The notes under the pieces are model-generated. The model searched no databases, was not told the DNA's origin, and saw nothing but the letters and a program-made list of their open reading frames with translations. Below, piece by piece: positions 28,241 through 37,336 of a stretch of 64,000 bases of DNA. Source of the DNA: Actinomycetota bacterium. Lineage in GTDB: Bacteria; Actinomycetota; Thermoleophilia; Solirubrobacterales; Solirubrobacteraceae. A program made the translations under genes and the position numbers. Each line of letters begins with the position of its first letter. Within the stretch, counting starts at the first letter, position 1. The DNA lies in assembly GCA_009699865.1 (NCBI GenBank), contig WLNJ01000008.1, positions 1 to 64,000 on the forward strand, read 5' to 3'.

Positions 28241-29538
28241 GCGATCGCAACCGCGAGCTGTTCGCGTTAGTCCCGGCCTCACTACTCCTAGTGGGCGGCT
28301 TCGCGGCAGTGTTCATTCAAGACTCGGCAACTCTAAGCAGCGTTTCCCTCAGTTACGGAGCCGTCTTTCTCGGGCTGTGTCTAGCTGGCCATGTCGTCGT
28401 TCGCGTAACGGTGCCGCACGCTGACCCGTACCTGTTCCCGATCGTCGCGGTTCTAGCGTCGGTCGGACTGGTAGTGATCTACCGGATTGACGCCGACCTT
28501 GCCCGGGCTCAAGCCCAGTGGTTCGTTGTTGCCTTGATCTTCTTCGCAGCGACCCTGATCTTCCTCCGCGACTATCGCAAGCTTGAGCGCTACCGGTACA
28601 CAATCGCCGCGGCCTCTCTGGCACTACTGCTACTCCCGAGAGTTCCTGGTCTGGGACAACAGGCCAACGGAGCCTTCCTCGGGGTGCGGCTGCCGGGCGG
28701 CATTGTCTTTCAGCCGACTGAGTTCGCGAAGATCGGAATCGTCATATTCCTCGCCTCGTACCTGAGGGACACAAGGCAGGTGTTGGTCCAAGGCGCGCGA
28801 CGGGTCGCGGGAATTACCATCCCAAAGCTCAAGCATCTGGGGCCGCTGTTGTTGATCTGGGGTGCAGCGATGCTGATGCTTATCTTCATCCGCGACCTCG
28901 GGTCGTCCCTGATGTTCTTTGGCGGCTTTCTAGCGGTTCTGTATGTGGCGACTGATCGGCTTAGCTTTCCCCTGATTGGGTTTCTGATGTTCTCGCTTGG
29001 CGCGTGGTTTCTGGCCACGCATGTGGGACATGTGCACGATCGAGTTGATGCTTGGCTGAACCCCTTTGATCCTGTGCTTTATGACCGGCCGGGAGGCAGT
29101 TATCAGCTTGCCCAATCGCTGTTCGCACAGTCAGACGGAGGGGTTTTGGGCAAGGGGTTGGGGGCATCTATCCTGACCCTGCCGGGCGGCGGGAATCTTG
29201 TGCCGGCACCACAGACAGACCTGATCTACTCAGTGATCACCGATGAGCTGGGCTTGACTGGTGCTTGTGGAGTGATCCTCTGTTATCTGCTCTTTGTAGC
29301 AAGGGGGTTCAAGATCGCAACGATCGCGAGGGACTCGTTCTCAACCCTCCTCGCAGTTGGGCTCACCTCGGTACTGGCACTCCAGGTCTTCGTGATTGTC
29401 GGTGGCGTGACGCGAGTCATTCCATTGACTGGCGTCACGCTTCCGTTCATTTCGTACGGAGGGTCATCGCTGGTTGCCAACTTCGTCCTGGCCGCACTCC
29501 TCCTTCTCATTTCTGACCGGGCGAGGAGACCAGCGTGA
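28237..29538 (+). CDS. FtsW/RodA/SpoVE family peptidoglycan glycosyltransferase
   Basis: The 433-residue SEDS protein polymerises lipid II. It has about ten membrane helices and the family signatures GVRLPGGIVFQPTEFAK and DLGSSLMFFGGFLAVLY. The large loop carries the catalytic-region sequence DRVDAWLNPFDPVLYDRPGGSYQLAQSLFA. The C-terminal signature is GVTLPFISYGGSSLVANF. In mycobacteria the gene in this operon position is rodA, but sequence alone does not separate FtsW from RodA. It starts with GTG in GTGA with pstP and overlaps pbpA by four bases (GTGA). Confidence 0.95.
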   Translation: MSDRNRELFALVPASLLLVGGFAAVFIQDSATLSSVSLSYGAVFLGLCLAGHVVVRVTVPHADPYLFPIVAVLASVGLVVIYRIDADLARAQAQWFVVALIFFAATLIFLRDYRKLERYRYTIAAASLALLLLPRVPGLGQQANGAFLGVRLPGGIVFQPTEFAKIGIVIFLASYLRDTRQVLVQGARRVAGITIPKLKHLGPLLLIWGAAMLMLIFIRDLGSSLMFFGGFLAVLYVATDRLSFPLIGFLMFSLGAWFLATHVGHVHDRVDAWLNPFDPVLYDRPGGSYQLAQSLFAQSDGGVLGKGLGASILTLPGGGNLVPAPQTDLIYSVITDELGLTGACGVILCYLLFVARGFKIATIARDSFSTLLAVGLTSVLALQVFVIVGGVTRVIPLTGVTLPFISYGGSSLVANFVLAALLLLISDRARRPA

Positions 29539-30980
29539 ATCGCCCGATCACCGGACTTTTTGCGATGTTCGTGATTCTGTTTGCCGTGCTGGTCGGCTTC
29601 ACATCGCGCTGGACTGTGTTCGAGTCCAAGAGCCTGCGCGACAACCCGCTCAACCGGCGAGTGCTGCTTGAGGAATTGGAGATCAACCGCGGTGAGATCA
29701 AGGCTCAGGATGGAACTGTTCTCGCCCATTCGGTAAAGGCTGCCGGCAAGACTTGGAAGCGGGAGTACCCAACCGGCGCGCTCTTCGCGCAGACCGTGGG
29801 CTGGTCCTACCCAGGCCAAGGCATCACTGACACAGGGACGGAGCTCTACCGCAGGGACGTCCTGCTGGGGAGGTCCAATTCGATCAGTTCGACGATTGGT
29901 CGAATTCAAGGGCATAAGAAGCAAGGAGGGTCCGTCAAGACCTGGCTTGACACTGAGGCCCAGAAGGTCGCGCTGCGCAGCCTTGCCGGCCGGGCAGGAT
30001 CGGTCGTGGCTATGGATCCACGGACAGGCGCGGTCCGGGTGATGGCAAGTGTCCCGGACTTCGCACCCTCACCGGCGAACCTGGCCCGAGCGGCCAAGTC
30101 AAGTGGGTCCCCGCTACTCAACCGTGTAACACAAGCCCGCTACCCACCCGGCTCCACCTTCAAGGTTGTGACGGCCGTCGCCGCTATCGATAGCGGCCAG
30201 TACACCCCTACCTCGACTGTCGACGGCAAGAGTCCGCAGGTGTTCTCTGGGGTGCCACTCAACAACGACGACAAGGTCAGCTACGACAATGTGGACCTGA
30301 CAACGGCACTGACCTTTTCAATCAACACCGCGTGGGCCAATGTGGCGAGCGATCTCGGCCGGGTGACTATGGCCAAGTACATGAGCCGGTTCGGCTTTGA
30401 CAGCAAGCCCCAGCTGGACTACCCCCCAAGGCAGATGACAGCCTCAGGCGCTCGAGTCAAGGGCTCAATCGTTCCCCCAACTGACGACAGGGTCGACTTG
30501 GCCAGGCTCAGCATTGGGCAGGACAAGCTCTTGGTGACGCCTATCCAGATGATGGAAGTAGCGGCAGCCGTCGCTAACCACGGGGTGCTGATGCAACCCA
30601 GGATTGGCGACCAGATCATCAACACCGACGGTCAGAGTTCACGGGTGTTGCCAGAGGAGCAGGGAAGAGTCATGCGCCCCTCGACGGCACTTGCTGTCAC
30701 CGAGATGATGAAGAAGGTTGTCCAGGAGGGAACGGGTACCGCCGCAGCACTGAGCGGCATCGAAGTGGCGGGTAAGACAGGCACGGCCCAGATCGATCCG
30801 CTCCAGAACTTGACCCAGCCTTGGTTTATCGCATTCGCCCCAGCGGACAATCCAACCATTGCTATCGCAGTAACCGTTGAGCGGAGTTTCGGAGGTTTCG
30901 GAGGAACGATTGCGGCTCCGATTGCGCGCGATGTGATGGAGGTTCTGCTGCGAAACAGCCCCGGGCGGCGGATTCCGTGA
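29535..30980 (+). CDS. pbpA: class B penicillin-binding protein (PbpA-like transpeptidase)
   Basis: The 481-residue bitopic protein cross-links peptidoglycan. A signal-anchor helix (about 5-22) precedes a short dimerisation/pedestal region with ELEINRGEIKAQDGTVLA. The transpeptidase domain has the nucleophile motif GSTFK (Ser207-Lys210), the SIN motif (262-264) and KTG (414-416). It pairs with the SEDS polymerase before it, the standard SEDS-bPBP synthase arrangement. No PASTA domains are present. It is 12 bases upstream of the PASTA kinase gene. Confidence 0.95.
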   Translation: MNRPITGLFAMFVILFAVLVGFTSRWTVFESKSLRDNPLNRRVLLEELEINRGEIKAQDGTVLAHSVKAAGKTWKREYPTGALFAQTVGWSYPGQGITDTGTELYRRDVLLGRSNSISSTIGRIQGHKKQGGSVKTWLDTEAQKVALRSLAGRAGSVVAMDPRTGAVRVMASVPDFAPSPANLARAAKSSGSPLLNRVTQARYPPGSTFKVVTAVAAIDSGQYTPTSTVDGKSPQVFSGVPLNNDDKVSYDNVDLTTALTFSINTAWANVASDLGRVTMAKYMSRFGFDSKPQLDYPPRQMTASGARVKGSIVPPTDDRVDLARLSIGQDKLLVTPIQMMEVAAAVANHGVLMQPRIGDQIINTDGQSSRVLPEEQGRVMRPSTALAVTEMMKKVVQEGTGTAAALSGIEVAGKTGTAQIDPLQNLTQPWFIAFAPADNPTIAIAVTVERSFGGFGGTIAAPIARDVMEVLLRNSPGRRIP

Positions 30981-30992
30981 CAATAAGCCGTC

Positions 30993-32894
30993 ATGCCTGA
31001 ACTAACAGAGGGAACAGTTGTCGGTGACCGCTATACGGTTGTCTCACGCCTTGGCTCAGGTGGCATGGCCGACGTCTACCTTGCCAACGACTCTGAGCTT
31101 GGCCGCAAGGTCGCACTCAAGGTCTTGCATCGTCGGTTTGCCAGCGATCCGGAATTTGTCGCACGCTTCCGGCTCGAGGCTGAAGCAGCCGCTGGACTCC
31201 AACATCCCAATGTTGTCTCCGTCTATGACCGCGGGGACTGGGAAGGAACTTCCTACATCGCGATGGAGTACCTCCCAGGTAGAACTCTCAAGGACCTGAT
31301 CCGGGAGGAGGCCCCGCTCTCTCCTGATCGCGCAGTCCACCTTGGAATCCAGATCACAAGGGCAGCCCAGTTCGCTCACGCCGGAAGCATTGTTCACAGG
31401 GATCTGAAGCCACAGAATGTGATGGTGTCATCAGAGGACCGGGCGACTGTGACCGATTTTGGCATTGCCCGCGCCGGAGCATCAGGGGTAACGGAAGCTG
31501 GGTCGATCATGGGTACAGCGCACTACATCTCCCCCGAGCAGGCTCAAGGGCAGGAGGCCGGGCCCGCTGCTGACATCTACTCAATCGGAATTGTGCTCTT
31601 CGAGATGCTGACTGGCAAGGTCCCCTTTGACGCAGAGTCCCCAGTTGCTATTGCGCTCAAGCAGGTGACCGCGGAAGCTCCCCCGCCAAGCTCCCTCGTT
31701 CCTGGTATTCCAGCTGACCTTGATGCTGTGGTCTTGTGGGCGTTGCGTAAGAACGCTGCTGATAGACCGGCTGACGCAGGGGAGTTGATCCAAGCCCTTG
31801 ACCAAATTGGCGAGCGGCTGCGCGCGGAGGGAGACCCCTCAGCGACCGTTGCCTTTGCAGGAGCCGCAGCTACCCGAGTTAGCTCATCCATCCCAGTTGG
31901 TGCCCCGGCCGGGGGTTTGATCGCCGGCGCTGCTCTGGGAAGTCGACGCGATAGAGGCGAGGATTCATCGAACGGTAATGGTGCTCAGCCACCTGACGAT
32001 GCTGAAGATGAGTCTCGGCGCAAGTGGCTGATCGCCGGTGGGGTGGCGGCTGCAGTCGCGCTGGCGCTCGGCGTCGCCGCAATGCTTGGGGCCTTTGACA
32101 GTGCTCCGCAGGTGACGATGCCCCTCGTCGTTGGACGTGATCTCCAGACGGCCACCACGATGATTGCCAACCAGGGCTTCACTGAGGCCCCTACCGTTCA
32201 GCGCGTTCAAAGTAGTCAGCCCAAGGATCGCGTCATCAAACAGAATCCTGATGCCTACGCTCGAACTGCCGCTGACAAGAAGGTGACATTGACGGTCTCG
32301 GATGGCCCAGGGACTGTGCAGATTCCAACTGTGGCGGACCTACTGGCGGCGGATGCCAAGCGAGTTCTCGAGAAGCTTGGCTTCAAGGTTGTTGTAAGAG
32401 AGAAGGCAAGCACTGATGTCAAGAAGGGCAATGCCATCTCAACTGATCCAGCTGCCGGGCTTTCGATCTTGAAGGGCAGCCAGATCACGCTGTTTGTTTC
32501 GTCCGGGGTTGATCAAGTGGTCGTGCAGTCCGTAATTGGCCAACTGTTCGGTGACGCCCGAAGTTCGCTTCAGGCACAAGGATTTGTGGTGCCAGCCGCT
32601 CAAACACAGGTCTCCAGCCAACCGCCCGGCACTGTCCTTTCCCAGTCCCCAGCAGGAGGAAGCAAGGCCGACAAGGGAAGCTCTGTACTCCTGACGATTT
32701 CGGCAGACTGGGTCACCGTGCCGAATGTAAGCGGTATGAGCCAAACGGCAGCAACTTCGGCATTGACCGCGAGCGGATTCAAGGTCAAGGTGGCGGGTAG
32801 CCCTGGACCGACAGCAACGGTTCTGACCCAAAGCCCTTCGGCATCCTCTGATGCTCCGAAGGGCTCCACGGTGACCATTACTCTCGCACCGTGA
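30993..32894 (+). CDS. pknB: Ser/Thr protein kinase PknB with PASTA repeats
   Basis: The 633-residue kinase has a Hanks-type domain (about 11-270; GSGGMADVY, HRDLKPQN at 135-142, DFGIARAG, YISPEQ). A juxtamembrane linker leads to a single membrane helix (WLIAGGVAAAVALALGVAAML, about 345-365). Four PASTA repeats follow from about 375 to the end, with typical stretches such as VTMPLVVGRDLQTA, VQIPTVADLLAADA and VTVPNVSGMSQTA. PASTA repeats bind muropeptides or lipid II, linking wall status to phosphorylation. A separate pknA is not adjacent. Its GTGA overlap with ddl places D-Ala-D-Ala supply in the same unit. Confidence 0.95.
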   Translation: MPELTEGTVVGDRYTVVSRLGSGGMADVYLANDSELGRKVALKVLHRRFASDPEFVARFRLEAEAAAGLQHPNVVSVYDRGDWEGTSYIAMEYLPGRTLKDLIREEAPLSPDRAVHLGIQITRAAQFAHAGSIVHRDLKPQNVMVSSEDRATVTDFGIARAGASGVTEAGSIMGTAHYISPEQAQGQEAGPAADIYSIGIVLFEMLTGKVPFDAESPVAIALKQVTAEAPPPSSLVPGIPADLDAVVLWALRKNAADRPADAGELIQALDQIGERLRAEGDPSATVAFAGAAATRVSSSIPVGAPAGGLIAGAALGSRRDRGEDSSNGNGAQPPDDAEDESRRKWLIAGGVAAAVALALGVAAMLGAFDSAPQVTMPLVVGRDLQTATTMIANQGFTEAPTVQRVQSSQPKDRVIKQNPDAYARTAADKKVTLTVSDGPGTVQIPTVADLLAADAKRVLEKLGFKVVVREKASTDVKKGNAISTDPAAGLSILKGSQITLFVSSGVDQVVVQSVIGQLFGDARSSLQAQGFVVPAAQTQVSSQPPGTVLSQSPAGGSKADKGSSVLLTISADWVTVPNVSGMSQTAATSALTASGFKVKVAGSPGPTATVLTQSPSASSDAPKGSTVTITLAP

Positions 32895-33925
32895 CCCGAA
32901 GCGCTCTCTCCGTCGCAGTTCTCGCCGGTGGCCGTTCCTCAGAGCGCGAGGTCTCCCTTCAATCGGGAGCATCAGTGGTAGCGGGGCTTACTGAGGCCGG
33001 GCACCTGCCCAAGCTCATTGAGATTTCAAGTGAGGGCCATTGGACACTCGAGGGCAGTCCGGTCTTGCTCACTCCTGGACAAGGACTCGAAGGGTTTGAT
33101 GTTGCCTTTCCCGTCGTACACGGCCCGTTCGGCGAGGACGGCACGCTCCAAGGCCTACTGGAGTCCGTTCGCATCCCCTATGTGGGCTCGGGGGTCGCGG
33201 CATCCGCGATCGTGCTCGACAAGATTCTCGCCAAACAACGGCTAGAGCAGGAGGGCATTCCACAGGTGGACTATGTGGGATTCACTGAGGCTGACTGGCT
33301 GTCGGCGAGGGAGGCCGTACTTGCCGCAGCCAGAAGCTTGGGATCTCCCGTCTGGGTCAAGCCAGCGCGACTCGGATCATCTGTTGGTATCTCCCGGGTG
33401 GACAACCCTGCCGACGATGACCTGATCGACGCGATCACCAACGCGCTCACGCACGATCCCCGGGTGATCATTGAGGCGTCCTCTTCGGGTCGTGAAGTCG
33501 AGGTCTCAGTGATCGAGAGGAGCGGCGAGGACGGAACAAGGACGCTCACGAGTTCATCCCCGGGCGAGATTCTGTTGCCCGACGCAGCGGAAGGGGAGTG
33601 GTACGACTACGACCGCAAATACAAAGCGGGAGGCATGGAGCTTGAGGTTCCCGCCAACCTCACTCCTGCTCAGGCAACAGCAGTAGGTGAGACAGCACGG
33701 CTGGCATTTGAGCGACTTGGCTGTGAGGGATATGCCCGGGTCGACTGCTTTGTTGAAGGGGACCGAGTCCTGATTAACGAGATCAACACCTCTCCAGGCT
33801 TCACAGCGACGAGCGTCTTTTCAAGGCTGTTCGGCGCTGACGGGATCGCCTACCCCGATCTGCTCGGTGAGCTGATCAACAGCGCGTTGGACCGTCATGC
33901 CAGCAGCGCTCGCTTCACCTTCTAG
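32891..33925 (+). CDS. ddl: D-alanine-D-alanine ligase
   Basis: The 344-residue ATP-grasp enzyme makes the D-Ala-D-Ala terminus of peptidoglycan precursors. Motifs are canonical: AGGRSSEREVSLQSG, HGPFGEDGTLQGLLE, WVKPARLGSSVGIS, the omega loop YDYDRKYKAGGMELEVPA, and INEINTSPGFTATS with the metal-binding Asn kept. It is the longer actinobacterial type with an extra segment near residues 45-70. It is probably the housekeeping Ddl, in contrast with the divergent copy at 4649. Its stop overlaps by four bases the stop of the kinase gene on the other strand. Confidence 0.94.
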   Translation: MTRSALSVAVLAGGRSSEREVSLQSGASVVAGLTEAGHLPKLIEISSEGHWTLEGSPVLLTPGQGLEGFDVAFPVVHGPFGEDGTLQGLLESVRIPYVGSGVAASAIVLDKILAKQRLEQEGIPQVDYVGFTEADWLSAREAVLAAARSLGSPVWVKPARLGSSVGISRVDNPADDDLIDAITNALTHDPRVIIEASSSGREVEVSVIERSGEDGTRTLTSSSPGEILLPDAAEGEWYDYDRKYKAGGMELEVPANLTPAQATAVGETARLAFERLGCEGYARVDCFVEGDRVLINEINTSPGFTATSVFSRLFGADGIAYPDLLGELINSALDRHASSARFTF

Positions 33926-35439
33926 CGGAAGAGCTTGACCTCGCTGAGCCGGACTTGCTCCTGATTAGGAGGAAGGGCGGTGATCCAGATCAGGTACCAG
34001 CGCTGATCTTCACTTGGCGAGGCTAGGCGTATAACGTCATTGCGGGTCACAGGCGCGGGCGGGCTGAGTCGTGTCCAGCCGACGGGCGGATCGGAGGACG
34101 ACGAGCCGCTCGTAGACCCCACTGCGACGGGGAGTTGGGCTGGAGCCGACCAGACGGACGCGGTGAAGCCTGGGGTCGTCGTGCTGATTCCAAGACCAGC
34201 CGCGATTGTCCCCGGTGCTGCGTCGAGCGCGACGCCGACGCCTGCCTTTCCGAAGCTGTTCCCGCCGTATGTCTCGGAGGCCCAAGCTGTATTGGTGTCA
34301 CCGTCGAGCATCAGGTGCGCCTGCGCGTCATGTTCTCCATCGGTTCCGAAAGGGTCGTAGGGGTGCGCTGCCGTGGAGGTAAGTGGAACTTGAGTCAGTC
34401 CCGAAGGAGTCCCCCCGCGCACCCCAGTGCCGCGGTGAATACCGGTCCAGGCCAGCAGACCAACGGCGGCCACCATCGTGACTAGCGCCCCAGCCCAGAG
34501 CAGTCGCCCTCGGGGAGTGCCTACGCCCAGGTGGGCCTTGCGTCGGGTTTCGAGCGGGAGACTCTTCAAGACGCTTGTCGCTTCTCCAGGGGCCATGCCG
34601 GAGCGGGACGCCTCCAGGGCTAGGGCACCTTCTAGGTCAGAGCCGAGGGTTTCGAACGATGAATATCGCGCCGACGGCTCTTTGGCCGTGGCCTTATCGA
34701 GAATCGCTGCCACGGTGGCTGATACCTCGGGCCTCATTGACCGAACGTCCGGCATGGGATCGCGCACATGGCACATTGCGACAGCAACCGGGCTCTCGGC
34801 CGAGAACGGCACCTCACCCGTCAACATCTCAAAGAGAACAACTCCAAGCGAGTAGATGTCTGACTCCTTACCGACCGACTCACCAAGGGCCTGCTCTGGA
34901 GAGACATAGTCAGTTGTGCCAATCACTCGACCGTCGGCTGTCAGCCCGTCCTCGTCCATTGACCGGGCAATCCCAAAATCCGTGACCTTCGCGCGGCCCT
35001 CAGTGTCGAGCAGGACATTCTGTGGCTTTACATCCCGGTGCACGATGCCGGCCCGATGAACGGCTGTTAGTCCCCGCGAGATCTCGATCGAGTAGGCGAT
35101 CGCCTCTGAGACATCAAGTCTCCCGTTTCGCCGAATCCGATCTTTGAGCGTTTCACCATCGACGTACTCAAGGACTATGTATGGCAGGCCCTGATCCTCC
35201 CCGGCATCGATGACTCCGACTAGGTGTGGGTCGCTCAGGGAGGCGACTGAGCGGGCTTCTCGGCGGAAGCGCTCGAGATGGTCAGCGTCGGCTGCAGTGC
35301 TGCGGTGCATCAACTTCACGGCTACGGGCCGTCTGAGCTTTTCGTCCAGTGCGCGGTGGACGGTTGACATCCCACCCGAACCGACTTGGGTCTCGAGTCG
35401 GTAGCGCCCGCCAATCAGTGTGCCGTCAAGGTGCGACAC
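33922..35439 (-). CDS. Ser/Thr protein kinase with discoidin-like extracellular domain
   Basis: The 505-residue protein has a kinase domain (GSGGMSTVH, HRDVKPQN, DFGIARSM, YVSPEQ). One membrane helix (LLWAGALVTMVAAVGLLAW, about 310-328) follows. A C-terminal beta-rich domain then shows the pattern DPFGTDGEHDAQAHLMLDGD and WASETY, seen in the C-terminus of mycobacterial MviN and in F5/8 type C (discoidin) folds, which bind glycans or lipids. This suggests a kinase that senses an envelope ligand other than muropeptides. It follows purM with 8 bases between, an odd partner. The gene is convergent with ddl. Confidence 0.9.
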   Translation of the reverse strand: MSHLDGTLIGGRYRLETQVGSGGMSTVHRALDEKLRRPVAVKLMHRSTAADADHLERFRREARSVASLSDPHLVGVIDAGEDQGLPYIVLEYVDGETLKDRIRRNGRLDVSEAIAYSIEISRGLTAVHRAGIVHRDVKPQNVLLDTEGRAKVTDFGIARSMDEDGLTADGRVIGTTDYVSPEQALGESVGKESDIYSLGVVLFEMLTGEVPFSAESPVAVAMCHVRDPMPDVRSMRPEVSATVAAILDKATAKEPSARYSSFETLGSDLEGALALEASRSGMAPGEATSVLKSLPLETRRKAHLGVGTPRGRLLWAGALVTMVAAVGLLAWTGIHRGTGVRGGTPSGLTQVPLTSTAAHPYDPFGTDGEHDAQAHLMLDGDTNTAWASETYGGNSFGKAGVGVALDAAPGTIAAGLGISTTTPGFTASVWSAPAQLPVAVGSTSGSSSSDPPVGWTRLSPPAPVTRNDVIRLASPSEDQRWYLIWITALPPNQEQVRLSEVKLFR

Positions 35440-35447
35440 GGGGAGGG

Positions 35448-36518
35448 TCAGCTACCCCGCAGTCCCGTCTCGTCGCCCACGATGCCCAGGCCAGGAACCG
35501 TCACGGCGCCCGACTCTGCGGTGACTTCGCCGATTACACGGGTGCCTGGGTGATGTTTGTCGAAGACCGCAACGGCGTCAGCGGCTTGCTCGGCGGCAAT
35601 GGTTATGGCGAACCCGCATCCCATGTTGAAGACCTCATACATCTCATGTACGGGAACGGCGCCCCGCTCAGCGATCAGCCCATAGACAGGCTGGGGTTCA
35701 AGCGGTTGATCAATTCGGTAGCCAATGTCAGTGCCAAGCCGGAGCAGGTTGAGCAGACCACCACCGGTCAGGTGGAACAGGCCCGTTGGGTCAAGATCGG
35801 AGCGGAGCAACTCCAGTGCAGCGCGAACATAGATAGCTGTTGGGACAAGGAGCGCCTCGGCGAGGCTGGCGCCACCGAGTACTTCGGGCCGCTCATGTGG
35901 ATCGCCGTTCTCGAGGAGGGCCTTCCGCGCAAGGGTAAGTCCATTGGAGTGAACGCCGCTCGAGGGAACGCCGATCAACACTTGCCCTGGGCTAATCCCC
36001 GAGCCATCAATGATCTTGTTCAGATCAACGGTGCCAACCGCGGCAGCGCAGAGGTCAAAACCCTCTGGTGACGGATGGCCGCGAATAAGTTCAGGGATCT
36101 GGGCGAGCTCGCCGCCTGGGATTTCAACGCCGGCAAGTTCGGCTCCGCGCCGCAGTCCTTCTGCGATCGCACCCAGGCGATCGGGGTCAGACTCCTCGAC
36201 AGCGAGATAGTCCACCAGCGCGATCGGCTCGGCTCCCACGCAGACGAGGTCGTTGACGTTCATAGCGACGCAATCAATCCCAACACTGTCAAGCATTCCA
36301 AGCTGTTCCGCGACTACAAGCTTGGACCCGACCCCGTCAGTGCAGATAGCTAGCCCAAGCGTGTCGGTCAGTTTGAGGACGGCAGCGAAGTGGCCGGGCA
36401 GCGGAACTACGCGGGAAGGTGAACCCGTGTTGATGCGCGCGAGGACAGAGACGATCGCCGCGACACCGGCATCGGCCTCACGGACATTGACCCCAGCATC
36501 TGAATAGGCGTCGCTCAT
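35448..36518 (-). CDS. purM: phosphoribosylformylglycinamidine cyclo-ligase (AIR synthetase)
   Basis: The 356-residue enzyme catalyses ATP-dependent ring closure in purine synthesis. The N-terminal YSDAGVNV and the motifs LAICTDGVGSKL, CVAMNVNDLVCVGAEPIALVDYLAVE, GVPSSGVHSNGLTLAR, FHLTGGGLLNL and EVFNMGCGFAI are typical of PurM. No other pur genes are in the window. Its ATG overlaps the stop of the UppP-like gene (36515-36518), so it is the third gene of a dedA-uppP-purM-kinase chain. Confidence 0.95.
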   Translation of the reverse strand: MSDAYSDAGVNVREADAGVAAIVSVLARINTGSPSRVVPLPGHFAAVLKLTDTLGLAICTDGVGSKLVVAEQLGMLDSVGIDCVAMNVNDLVCVGAEPIALVDYLAVEESDPDRLGAIAEGLRRGAELAGVEIPGGELAQIPELIRGHPSPEGFDLCAAAVGTVDLNKIIDGSGISPGQVLIGVPSSGVHSNGLTLARKALLENGDPHERPEVLGGASLAEALLVPTAIYVRAALELLRSDLDPTGLFHLTGGGLLNLLRLGTDIGYRIDQPLEPQPVYGLIAERGAVPVHEMYEVFNMGCGFAITIAAEQAADAVAVFDKHHPGTRVIGEVTAESGAVTVPGLGIVGDETGLRGS

Positions 36519-37336
36519 CGGTGGCCATCATCGCCGGTCGCGCGGATACGCAGAACCGTGACCGTCGCGAGGGCGGTCCTCCAGAGCGCCCATGGCCACA
36601 GTGGAGCGCCCATCTCCATCCGGGTGGCCATCGGCCTAGCTACGACCGCAGAGACAAAACCACCGGCTGCTGCAACGGCTAACGCTGGGAGATCCTGGCG
36701 CGGAATCCCTTCGCGGGCCAGTTGGACTCCTTCAAGTGAGGCGGCGGCGAGCGATGTGGCGACCAGACCGGATCTCGAAAGTCGAGCAGAGGCACCGCGG
36801 CTGAAGCCGAGCCAGCGCGCCGCCGTGATCGCCATCGCACTGCGGCTGACGCCGGGCCAGATCGCAAGGGCCTGCAGGCCGCCGATGGCAAGGCCGTCAA
36901 CAATGCTCGCGTCTGTGGCAGTTCGGGTGCCACGCGACCGATCGGCGGTGACCATGGCAACCGAGCCGGCAAGGAGACCGGCACTGATCGTGGCTGTGGT
37001 CCCCAGTTGGTCGCGGACTCTGTTGCGCCCTGCTAAACCGGCGACCGCGGTCGGGGCGAGCATCGCGCCGCGGAAGGCGAGGCCCTTCAAGCCCCGAGGG
37101 CCACCGCAACCCTCGGCTGGGGGGAACAGGAGTAGCGCAGCGGCTGTTCCTGCATGAAGGGCTATCTCCAATGGCTTGCGCTGCTGCGAAGGGGCTTTGG
37201 CGTAGTTGAGCCCAGCAAGCTCGCTGATCAGGGTTGTGTGACCAGACGAACTGATGGGAAGGAGTTCCGTCGGGCCATGAAGCGCTCCCAACAGCGCAGC
37301 GTCACCTAGACGGAGTGGTTCAGGCGCTTGGGGCAT
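36515..37336 (-). CDS. undecaprenyl-diphosphatase UppP/BacA-like protein with altered motifs
   Basis: The family shows in LLGALHGPTELLPISSSGHT near the N-terminus, several membrane helices, and PGVSRSAMAITAARWLGFSRG. UppP dephosphorylates undecaprenyl diphosphate to recycle the wall carrier lipid. Two family positions differ: the first Glu/Gln of the (E/Q)xxxE motif is His20, and the Thr of PGxSRSxxT is Ala. The second motif Glu24, the SSSGH histidine and the SR pair are kept. The start is placed at ATG 37336 (MPQAPEPLRLGD); a longer frame from 37372 would extend further into the DedA gene. Activity is therefore uncertain; a paralogue may supply housekeeping UppP elsewhere. Confidence 0.78.
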   Translation of the reverse strand: MPQAPEPLRLGDAALLGALHGPTELLPISSSGHTTLISELAGLNYAKAPSQQRKPLEIALHAGTAAALLLFPPAEGCGGPRGLKGLAFRGAMLAPTAVAGLAGRNRVRDQLGTTATISAGLLAGSVAMVTADRSRGTRTATDASIVDGLAIGGLQALAIWPGVSRSAMAITAARWLGFSRGASARLSRSGLVATSLAAASLEGVQLAREGIPRQDLPALAVAAAGGFVSAVVARPMATRMEMGAPLWPWALWRTALATVTVLRIRATGDDGHR

